A stretch of 12,627 nt of DNA from Pavlovales sp. CCMP2436 (taxonomy: Eukaryota > Haptophyta > Pavlovophyceae > Pavlovales). Below are positions 7,401-12,627 of the stretch, piece by piece (the first letter of the stretch is position 1; every line of letters begins with the position of its first letter). A program made the translations under genes and the position numbers. The stretch lies in NCBI GenBank assembly GCA_026770615.1, contig MU631369.1:265220-277846 (forward strand), given 5' to 3'. Below the pieces are notes generated by a model. The model saw only the letters and a program-made list of their open reading frames with translations. It did not search any database and had not been told where the DNA came from.

Positions 7401-8755
7401 TATTCCAATCTAACCATGAACAGTTTCTCTTCCTCAAGATCTTCGGGCCGCCGCTGAGCTACCTGCTACCCGAGAAGATGCACCACTGGGTGCGCTTGCT
7501 TGCTTGCTTTTTTTTTCTTTTTTTTTAACTGAGAGGAATTCAAGCTGGCGTTTGACTGTCCTGGAAGTTGAGCTGGTCTAAGAAGTTGAGCTGGTCTAAG
7601 CGCTGCGTCGCCTGCGCGCTATATTATATTAAAATTCTAATCTACTTCGATTTTTTTATGATTCTAATTCTAATAATTATGGTTGTAATTATAAATATAA
7701 ATTATATATTATAAATGAAAGTAATTATAATCCTAATTTTAATTATCTGAACGTGCCACGCGCGTCCCCTCTGCACCCGCCCCCGTCCCCTCCGTAACAA
7801 CTCGCTACTCGTCCCCCACATTCACTTCGGCCGCCTGCCCCCACTGCCGCTCCCGATAACTAGCATGGACATAACTCTCTGATTCTCGAGTCTTCCCCTT
7901 GCTCGTCTGCTCTCTAGCGCCTGCGCCAGTGCTGCTTGGTGGGGACGGTATCCGTGTGCTCTGCTAAGGTCCCTTGATCCGAGTGTTTCCTCAGCGCTTG
8001 GGTCTGGTGGAGACCTGTCAGGGGATGGACGTATTCTTAGATAGTTACACACTGTACCCCGCTGAGCATTTTTTTCTTCTTTTTTTTCTTCTTCTTTTTT
8101 GCAACAGGTGCCCGTGATCATCGACACCGTCGTCAACGTCATCGCGCTATTCGTCGCGTGGTTCATCCAGCAGGTGCGCTTCTCGAACATGAGGATGAAT
8201 CCCTTTCATCAAGCATCCCTAGCGAGCTGCCTGCCTGCCCGCTGCCTGCGACACGCTGCCCGCTCCCCGCTTTGATTGCGCTGACTGCCCCCCCCCCCGG
8301 CAGGTGATCTCGGCTGTGGTTTCGGGCCTCCGTGGTGGCATGTTGGCCTCGCGCGCCACCCTCTCCTTCACCAACGACCGCGGCTGGTCCAACATCGACG
8401 AGGTGCGGCTTTCAATGGTTTTGGTGTTTTGTGGCTTTTTGGTGTTTTGGGGGGTCTTAATTTTTTGGGGTTTTCGGGGTTTTTGGTTTTGGTCTGGGTT
8501 TTGGTTTTTGGTTTGGGGGGGGGGGGTTAGAGATGAAAGAGAGATGGGTGCAGTGATCTGACCCACCTAATACGTGCCCTGAAACACCTCCAGACCACCT
8601 CGCTCATCGACGAGACGGCCGGGCTGCTCCTCGCTGCAGCCGGCATCTACTTCCAGCTCGCCAACGGGTTCGTAATCCCCTTCCCCTTCATCCTGATCAT
8701 CTGGCCGGTCGTGGTCGTGGAGTGGTACCTGCGCTGGCAGGTCACCTTCGCCTAG
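4409..8755 (+). CDS. Uncharacterised conserved-looking multi-pass membrane protein, 10 exons
   Basis: Exons: 4409-4753, 4871-5047, 5487-5576, 5939-6007, 6519-6662, 7006-7113, 7424-7489, 8108-8173, 8304-8402, 8594-8755 (stop TAG). All nine introns are phase 0, giving 441 aa. Residues 1-140 are hydrophilic, charged and Ser/Lys-rich, probably cytosolic. Hydrophobic segments lie near 146-168, 180-203, 278-292, 297-318, 334-355, 356-372, 396-410 and 414-435. Between the second and third is a soluble loop with D239-A-D-K-D-G-I-A-D-V-D-Q, matching the DxDxDGxxDxxD pattern of thrombospondin type 3 or EF-hand-like calcium loops. Other marked motifs are FGPPLSYLLPEK (about 318-329) and SGLRGGMLASR (about 362-372). 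I do not recognise a named family; from memory it resembles unannotated membrane proteins in diatoms, oomycetes and other protists, unverified. Exon calls rest on splice sites, phase and hydrophobicity. Exon 5 appears to end at a GC donor, and exon 7 could start at 7439 instead of 7424. Confidence 0.83.
5048..5486 (+). other. Intron 2 of the membrane-protein gene
   Basis: 439 nt from ATG|GTGCGC to acag|ATG. It contains an A/T tract (about 5160-5190), a CT repeat (5279-5298), a C run (5453-5462) and an A-rich stretch (about 5465-5486) directly before the acceptor, where a polypyrimidine tract would be expected. No coding sequence is evident inside. Confidence 0.7.
5620..5666 (+). repeat. Degenerate copy of the 3' half of exon 3
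   Basis: It aligns with exon 3 positions 5526-5578 with a short deletion and several substitutions. The copy has its own acceptor-like ctcag (to 5636) and donor-like GAG|GTG (5664/5665), which would delimit a 28-nt pseudo-exon. That length would break the reading frame, so it looks like a relic of local duplication rather than an alternative exon. Confidence 0.7.
5880..5938 (+). repeat. CAA/CAG trinucleotide microsatellite at a 3' splice site
   Basis: Runs of aac, cag and caa units, with one imperfect aatagc, extend directly into the acceptor of exon 4. A near-identical string caacaatagcaacaa recurs at the end of intron 5 (about 6975-6990). Confidence 0.9.
5984..6145 (+). repeat. Three copies of an exon end plus 5' splice site
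   Basis: Copy 1 (5984-6010) is the real end of exon 4 with donor CAA|GTA. Copy 2 (6054-6080) repeats tacgtgtacgacgaatcc and gccaagta. Copy 3 (6114-6145) keeps tatgagtcccgccaagtaa. Copies 2 and 3 also share the following agcgccatgctct, so they come from a common unit. They are separated by ATT and TTC microsatellites. Confidence 0.85.
6008..6518 (+). other. Intron 4 of the membrane-protein gene, rich in ATT repeats and exon-end copies
   Basis: 511 nt from CAA|GTATTA to ccccgcag|GTG. It holds an ATT microsatellite (6008-6041), two extra copies of the exon-4 end and its donor (6054-6080 and 6114-6145), a TTC repeat (about 6094-6113), a long ATT/ATA stretch (about 6158-6238) and about 220 bases of unique sequence. 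Reading through from exon 4 stays open as far as the second donor copy, but that donor is in a phase that would not join exon 5 correctly. Confidence 0.75.
6663..7005 (+). other. Intron 5 of the membrane-protein gene, GC-AG type
   Basis: 343 nt from CAG|GCGCGA to atgcag|ACC. Phase and protein continuity (KKPDELQ joined to TAFANVW) require the donor here. The nearest downstream GT, at 6701, would follow an unrelated proline-rich peptide in phase 2, which does not match the phase-0 acceptor. The intron contains the minisatellite-like block 6731-6798 and ends in an AAC/AAT-rich microsatellite (about 6954-7002). Confidence 0.65.
6731..6798 (+). repeat. Short block of the GCGTCCC minisatellite family
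   Basis: About two and a half degenerate units of the form tgaacccgcc-ctgcgcttccctctg. They match the array in the next intron (7214-7333) and a further block at 7755-7800. Confidence 0.65.
7114..7423 (+). other. Intron 6 of the membrane-protein gene
   Basis: 310 nt from CAG|GTACCC. It starts with C and T homopolymer runs (to about 7157) and carries the 24-bp tandem array at 7214-7333. A good branch-point-like ctaac (7411-7415) precedes the CAG at 7421-7423. A second in-frame AG (ending 7438), after the pyrimidine-rich tttctcttcctcaag, would drop FLFLK from the protein. Confidence 0.65.
7214..7333 (+). repeat. 24-bp minisatellite array
   Basis: Three regular 24-bp units (7214-7237, 7238-7261, 7262-7285) and two diverged ones (7286-7308, 7309-7333). 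The core is gcgtcccctctaaa followed by ccgcc. Related blocks occur at 6731-6798 and 7755-7800, so the same family occupies three successive introns of one gene. Confidence 0.85.
7564..7599 (+). repeat. Perfect 18-bp tandem duplication
   Basis: The unit gaagttgagctggtctaa occurs twice with no spacer (7564-7581 and 7582-7599). It is a recent duplication inside intron 7. Confidence 0.95.
7937..8043 (+). repeat. Dispersed repeat, copy 1 (plus orientation)
   Basis: About 107 bases align by eye with the reverse complement of 9245-9350, with about 14 differences including one gap. The best-conserved parts are ttgatccgagtgttt and gggtctggtggagacctgt. In this copy the frame that is open in copy 2 is broken by a TAA. 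It is probably a transposable-element fragment of unknown type. Confidence 0.85.
8417..8526 (+). repeat. G/T-rich tract in intron 9 with long G run
   Basis: A nearly pure G/T stretch with many ggtttt and ggggtttt units ends in an uninterrupted G run (8515-8526). It fills most of intron 9 (8403-8593). On the RNA-sense strand it could form G-quadruplexes. Its irregular units argue against a true telomeric array. Confidence 0.75.
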
Positions 8756-9180
8756 GACCTCCGTCTAGGTGCTGCACGCTCACTGGCTGCGAAGCGGTAG
8801 GGGCGTAAAAAGGCCGCTGCTTGAAAAGGGATGAGTAAAAAGACAACAGTTTCACTTCCCTGACTCGCGTGTGCGCCGCTGCGCTGCCCTCGAGAGACTC
8901 AGAGAAGCTGCGGTGGGCGCGCGCCCGCGAGCCGTGGCGCTTGTGGCATGACATATGAATATATCCGCGCGCACGCACGCGAGGAACAGCTCGACTGGAC
9001 GGCGCGCACGCCACGAGTTAAACACTTAAACACGCGTTGGTTGGTTATTCAGGCGCTCCTCGTATGAAGGGTTGTTTTCGGGAAAGCTGACGTTATAGTT
9101 TGCACCGATTCTATCATCTCTGCTGACTAGACAGCGTATCGGAGCAGAAATTACCAGCCGATTCTAAAACGTGCGGTCAA

Positions 9181-9197
9181 TAGAGTCGGCGACTCTA
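9181..9197. repeat. 17-bp palindrome
   Basis: tagagtcg and cgactcta are perfect reverse complements around a single G. It sits just before an AT-rich patch and 48 bases left of the dispersed repeat copy. It could be a dimeric protein-binding site or chance. Confidence 0.6.
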
Positions 9198-9244
9198 ACT
9201 AATAAGTAATAATTTATTAATATCTAACTATGGCCATGGGTAAA

Positions 9245-9350
9245 TATCTAAAAGTACGTTCGTACCCTGACAGGTCTCCACCAGACCCGGGCGTTGAGAA
9301 ACACTCGGATCAAGGAACCCTTGCAAAGCACACGGCTACCGTCCCCACCA
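9245..9350 (-). repeat. Dispersed repeat, copy 2 (minus orientation)
   Basis: This is the inverted partner of 7937-8043. It begins with tggtggggacggta on the minus strand and ends at ttagata. It lies in an open minus-strand frame (9475-9248), but nothing in that frame is a recognisable protein domain, and the other copy has a stop and a one-base length change, so coding is unlikely. Confidence 0.85.
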
Positions 9351-9581
9351 CTGAGGCCGATCAGACTGACGTACCGCGCCGTCACAGAGGATCTGGAACC
9401 TTGATGTAGCCATGCTCCTCGCCGGATACCTGTACTTCGTCGAGCGACGCGACGATGCAGCACTGGCTCGCGCATCAGGGCAGCACTACTGCTTGTAGAG
9501 CGAGTGCGCCAGAGCGTTGTGCCGCGGGGCCAAGCTCGCCTCGGCGCAACAGTAACAAACGGAACTGTTACCTGAACCTGA

Positions 9582-9589
9582 TTTTAAAA
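9582..9589 (+). promoter_or_regulatory. Possible TTTTAAAA core element upstream of the transporter gene
   Basis: ttttaaaa lies 51 bases before the ATG at 9640. Its sequence resembles the tracts upstream of the other two genes. Position and composition fit a core promoter or 5' UTR element; nothing here proves it. Confidence 0.25.
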
Positions 9590-9639
9590 GTGACTAGCGG
9601 GCGTGGTTCCCGGGCGAGCGCTTCGTACGTAATCGCTCG

Positions 9640-11829
9640 ATGCGAGACGCTTTGCTCGGCCATGGGGCGTTTCACGATGCGCTCGAGGAACGGCTGGGCT
9701 GCCCGCCCTGGTCGGTCATCCTCTTCGCTGGGCTGAGCGTCGTCTACCTCACGCTACAGGTGCTGCAGCGCGCGACGGTCCGGCCTTCGCCCACCGTGCC
9801 GTCGGGCGACAAGGGCGATGCCGTCGGCTCCGAGCGCGAGTTCCGAGCCTTCCAGTGGCGCTGGGGCGTGGTGTACGCGACGATCATGCTCGCCGACTGG
9901 CTGCAGGGGACGCACATGTACGCGCTCTACTCGTCGTACGGACTGTCCAAGGACAACATCGGCAACCTGTTCATCGCCGGGTTCGCGTCCGGCGCCGTCT
10001 TCTCGACGGTGATCGGCCCGTTTGTTGACCGCTTCGGGCGCAAGGCGGGCTGTGTGCTCTACTGCGTGCTCGAGATCCTGATCAACGCGCTCGAGCACTT
10101 TGATACCATGCCGCCGCTGCTTGTGGGCCGGGTTCTGGGCGGAATCTCGACGTCGCTCCTTTTCTCGGCCTTCGAGGCTTGGCTCGTGTCCGAGCACCGC
10201 GCGCGCAAGTTCCCCGAGCAGTGGCTCGAGCGCATCTTCTCACTCAACGGGGCGCTCAATGGGATCACCGCGATCGCGGCCGGCCTGCTCGCGCAGTTCC
10301 TAACGGTCAACCTGGGCATGGGTAACATCGGGCCTTTCCGGGGCGCGATCGCGCTCACAGTGCTCGCTCTCTTCCAAATCCTGCCCTGGGACGAAAACTA
10401 CGGAGATAGGACGGCGGAGGTGAGCGCGAGCCTCAGGCTCGCCGTGGGCACGATGAGCAGGCAACCGTCCCTCTGGCTGCTGGGCATCGTGCAGAGCTTG
10501 TTCGAGGGCGCCATGTACACCTTCGTCTTCAACTGGGTGCCGTTGCTCGAGCCACTCGCCCCGCAGGTGCGCTGCGCTCGCAGGGCGCGGCGGGCAGGGT
10601 AACCAAGGGTTAGAGGGGCCTCCGGGGCATGCCTTTGCGGGCACTTGGGCGCACGGCCGCTCGCCCAGGGCTGTCTTTGCTGGCGCTGCTGGCGTGTTAA
10701 GGCGCACTGACGGTCGCTGACGCTTCCCACGCCCCCCTGCGATTGGCTTGTGTGTGCGCAGAGCAAATCGCCCTTTCCGCACGGTCTGGTCTTCGCGTGC
10801 TTCATGCTGTGCATCGCGAGCGGGTCGAGCATCTTCGAACTGGCCGGCAGGTGTGTGTGTCTGTCTGTCTGTTTTTTTTTTGTTTGGGGGGAGGGGGGGG
10901 TGCTAATATCATGCATGCTAAGGTATATAATGTGGGGGGACTCTGGCGAGTGGTCTGACTGTCTGAGAGGTCAAGCTGATCGTAGCGCCATGTCTTGTGG
11001 TATCTGTATTTTTGATTTCTTGTGTTGTTTGCGTGTTGAACCTACTAATACAATAACTAATCTGTCCACTGCCTGCATTTTTGGTACTAGAATTAATACG
11101 AATAATTTATTTGTCTGCCGTTCAACAGGCGGCTCGACAGCCGGCACATCCTCGCGCTCACCCTCCTTGTCGCGACGATCGGGCTAGCCACGCCTGTGCT
11201 GGCCACCTCCTTCGCAGCCGTGCTCGGCTCCTTCTGCGTCTTCGAGGCCTGCTGCGGTGCCTTCGGGCCCGGCTGCGCCACATTGCGCTCCCGCGTGATC
11301 CCCTCCAACATCCACTCCACCGTGCTCAACCTCTACCGCATCACGCTCAACCTCGCTGTCGTCGCCGGCACAAAGGTGCGTTTTTTTTGTTTTTTGTTTT
11401 TAGTTCTTTTAACGTTCTCAGGTGTCCAGGTGCGTGCGCGGCCGATCCTCATATTCATTTTGTTGCGACTAAACACTCACACTCCCACGCATACCTTCTT
11501 CCCCCCCCCGCCGTCCTCCGCCCACTTGTTATACCACCACTTTTCTTTTTTCTCTCTCTTGCCACGGTCCTCCGACGTTTAAATGCACGCGAACTTGAGC
11601 AGGCGACGCTGACTGCATCCACCCACACACACTACCACCGCCCGCCCACATTCCCCATCCCCCCCCCCCTCCTCCCGCATCCACCGCGCAGGGTTCGACG
11701 GTGGCGAGCAGCAACACTCTCTTCGCCGCGTGCGCCCTCGCCCTCGCCCTCGCCACCGCCTGCCAGGTGGCGCTTAACGCGGACCCTCGAGTGCGATCTG
11801 CCGCAGAGGTCGCGGGCAAATCCGATTAG
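9640..11829 (+). CDS. MFSD5: MFSD5/MOT2-type molybdate-anion transporter (MFS), 4 exons
   Basis: Exons 9640-10566, 10762-10850, 11129-11375 and 11692-11829 (TAG) give 466 aa; human MFSD5 is 450 aa. Introns are 195, 278 and 316 nt, phases 0, 2 and 0. The ATG is the only one after an in-frame TAG at 9595. A first hydrophobic segment (24-43) precedes a hydrophilic stretch (44-68), as in the family. Diagnostic motifs are ADWLQGTHMYALY (85-97), the MFS motif A equivalent GPFVDRFGRKAGC (126-138), LVGRVLGGISTSLLFSAFEAW (161-181) followed by EH at 185-186, DENYGDR (251-257), QSLFEGAMYTFVFNW (285-299) and RVIPSNIHSTVLNLYRITL (in exon 3). About 12 hydrophobic helices are visible and the C-terminus is short. 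Family knowledge: MOT2/MFSD5 proteins import molybdate with high affinity (shown in Chlamydomonas), supplying molybdenum-cofactor enzymes such as nitrate reductase. Substrate and membrane location here are inferred. Confidence 0.93.
11376..11691 (+). other. Intron 3 of the transporter gene
   Basis: 316 nt from AAG|GTGCGT to cgcgcag|GGT. It starts with a T/G tract (11380-11400) and has C-rich runs (11500-11510, 11658-11673) and CA repeats (about 11621-11634). Stops occur in the exon frame, which supports its being an intron. No repeat from elsewhere in the window was spotted in it. Confidence 0.75.
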
Positions 11830-11989
11830 GCCCGACTGTGCCCCTGGGCTCGTCCGACATAGGCCGGCAAGTCCGAGTCGGCCTTTCGCGGGAAAATCGA
11901 GTCGGACTGACTAGTTAGGTCGAGAGGTCGACTGGATGACCGATGAGTGGTGACTCATTGTTATTTGATGTTATGTTATGATGCCCCTT
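11830..11989. other. 3' flank of the transporter gene meeting the retrotransposon 3' end
   Basis: 160 bases between the transporter stop and the stop of the minus-strand retrotransposon frame. The left part has several short gtcgg/ccgac motifs that could form small stems. The right part (about 11959-11983) is a TTATG/TTGATG-type simple sequence, which on the minus strand would be a short repeat tail of the element. Confidence 0.5.
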
Positions 11990-12627
11990 CTACCGCCTGG
12001 GGTGCAGTCTCTGCGTCCAGGAGGTCCCGGGTGTCAGCGTCTGAGCGTCAATCTGCTGAGCTATAGTGTCACCTTGCGGTGATACCAAAGCGCCGACAGA
12101 GCTTCGAGCAGGCGATTTCGTTCGGGTTTTCTTGAAGATGGGTTTCACGTCCTGTAGTCTCGTCAGTTTGCGCCAGGATGCCTTGTCTTGTGCGGCCTTG
12201 CCCCAGCTCGTCGAGACGCCAACGCCGACTGCTTGCCCGTCAAGGTTGAAGCCGACATTGTTGAGCTCGCGAGTTAGGTCGTGTCCGTAGGAGATCAGCG
12301 GTCGCCCGTTGCGTCGCGGTGCGTTGACCCACGATGTCATGAACATGCAAGGAAGTCTCGAAATGCTCATGCGCATCACATGTCCAGCCTAGCGTAATTT
12401 CCGATTGGAGATGTACTGGTCGATGTCTGTGACGCCGAGGGCGACGTACTGCGGCGCGAGGGCAGCGTACTTGAAGATGTAGTCGGAGGAGGAAGCGCGC
12501 AGCGGCTTTTTCCTCGCCATCGCTCGCACGCAGCGGTTGTGGAACGCGTTCAGCCTTTGCCGCAGCTTTGAGGTCAGGACCCAGGATTCGCAGCCGTAGA
12601 GCAAGACACCGAGCACGAGGCATCGGT
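11959..12627 (-). mobile_element. Non-LTR (LINE-type) retrotransposon, 3' end fragment
   Basis: Read on the minus strand from the window edge, one frame encodes the typical C-terminal end of a LINE ORF2 protein: LLYGCESWVLTSKLRQRL (from about 12604), FHNRCVRAMARKKPL, then AGHVMRMS, NGRPLISYGHDLTREL and a WGKAAQDKASWR segment, ending at TAG 11992-11990. These parts lie after the reverse transcriptase core in LINE elements. A stop at 12391-12389 interrupts the frame just before AGHVMRM, where related proteins usually have Trp. The 3' UTR would be very short and end in a simple repeat, as in RTE-like elements, but the clade is not certain. The element continues past the right edge. Confidence 0.85.
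11990..12627 (-). pseudogene. LINE ORF2 C-terminal coding remnant, 5' end outside the window
   Basis: About 212 codons in one continuous register with a single internal TAG at 12391-12389. No frameshift is needed to follow the family pattern, so decay is slight or the copy is young. The reverse transcriptase and endonuclease domains, if present, lie beyond the window. The frame is convergent with the transporter gene. Confidence 0.8.

Larger units (their letters stand above)
7490..8107 (+). other. Intron 7 of the membrane-protein gene, with repeat insertions
   Basis: 618 nt from TGG|GTGCGC to gcaacag|GTG, the longest intron here. In order it holds GCTT and T runs (7493-7526), a perfect 18-bp tandem duplication (7564-7599), an AT-rich island (about 7618-7748), a GCGTCCCC block (7755-7800), one copy of the 107-bp dispersed repeat (7937-8043) and a long T-rich tract before the acceptor (8069-8100). 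Confidence 0.75.
8756..9639. other. Intergenic region between the membrane-protein and transporter genes
   Basis: The 884 bases should include the 3' end of the membrane-protein gene and the promoter of the transporter gene. They contain a near-perfect palindrome (9181-9197), an AT-rich patch (about 9198-9230) and copy 2 of the dispersed repeat (9245-9350, reversed). A 28-codon ATG-started frame at 9412-9498 has no recognisable domain. No RNA gene was recognised. Confidence 0.6.

Noticed and set aside
7439..7489. Start of exon 7 at 7439 using the AAG acceptor
   Set aside because: Kept only as an alternative: the CAG at 7421-7423 follows a branch-point-like ctaac and matches the other acceptors, but both keep the frame.
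8417..8526. Interstitial telomere repeat
   Set aside because: The G/T units vary in length and never form a regular array.
9248..9475. 75-codon minus-strand gene
   Set aside because: It overlaps a dispersed repeat whose other copy has a stop and a length change in the same frame; no domain is visible.
12240..12623. 127-codon minus-strand frame at the right edge
   Set aside because: It is an Arg/Ala-rich shadow of the LINE frame, which has clear family motifs in another register.
1..12627. tRNA, rRNA or other structural RNA genes
   Set aside because: No tRNA-like B box with a matching A box and no conserved rRNA segment was seen.

Overview
The window reads as nuclear DNA of a GC-rich unicellular eukaryote, most likely a haptophyte or similar chromalveolate alga. 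The reasons are three multi-exon genes with GT-AG introns (one intron appears to be GC-AG), a donor preference for GTGCGC/GTGTGC rather than GTAAGT, GC-biased third codon positions, intron-borne simple repeats, and a decayed non-LTR retrotransposon. No bacterial operon structure, Shine-Dalgarno site or CRISPR was seen. The lineage is inferred; only the gene structures are read directly.

Layout. 1-480 is non-coding GC-rich sequence with a strong hairpin. 481-3186 (minus, 4 exons, 756 aa) is a CNOT4/Not4-type RING E3 ubiquitin ligase of the CCR4-NOT complex (C4C4 RING, RRM, CCCH finger, long low-complexity tail). 3187-4408 is the shared upstream region of two divergent genes, with a ~30-bp tandem repeat next to the second gene's start. 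4409-8755 (plus, 10 exons, 441 aa) encodes a multi-pass membrane protein I cannot name, with an Asp-rich calcium-loop-like motif. Its introns hold most of the window's repeats. 8756-9639 is intergenic. 9640-11829 (plus, 4 exons, 466 aa) is an MFSD5/MOT2-type molybdate-anion transporter of the major facilitator superfamily. 11830 to the right edge holds the minus-strand 3' end of a non-LTR retrotransposon with one in-frame stop.

The three genes show no common pathway: mRNA decay and ubiquitylation, an unknown membrane role, and anion transport. The CNOT4 and membrane-protein genes are head to head and may share a promoter region. The membrane-protein and transporter genes are in tandem.

No clear new multi-gene system is visible. 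The most unusual content is intron biology: 14 of 15 introns are phase 0, donors are non-standard, several intron ends consist of simple-sequence tracts, exon-intron junctions are partly duplicated inside introns, and one repeat family lies in both an intron and an intergenic region. The uncharacterised membrane protein is the best candidate for new gene function.
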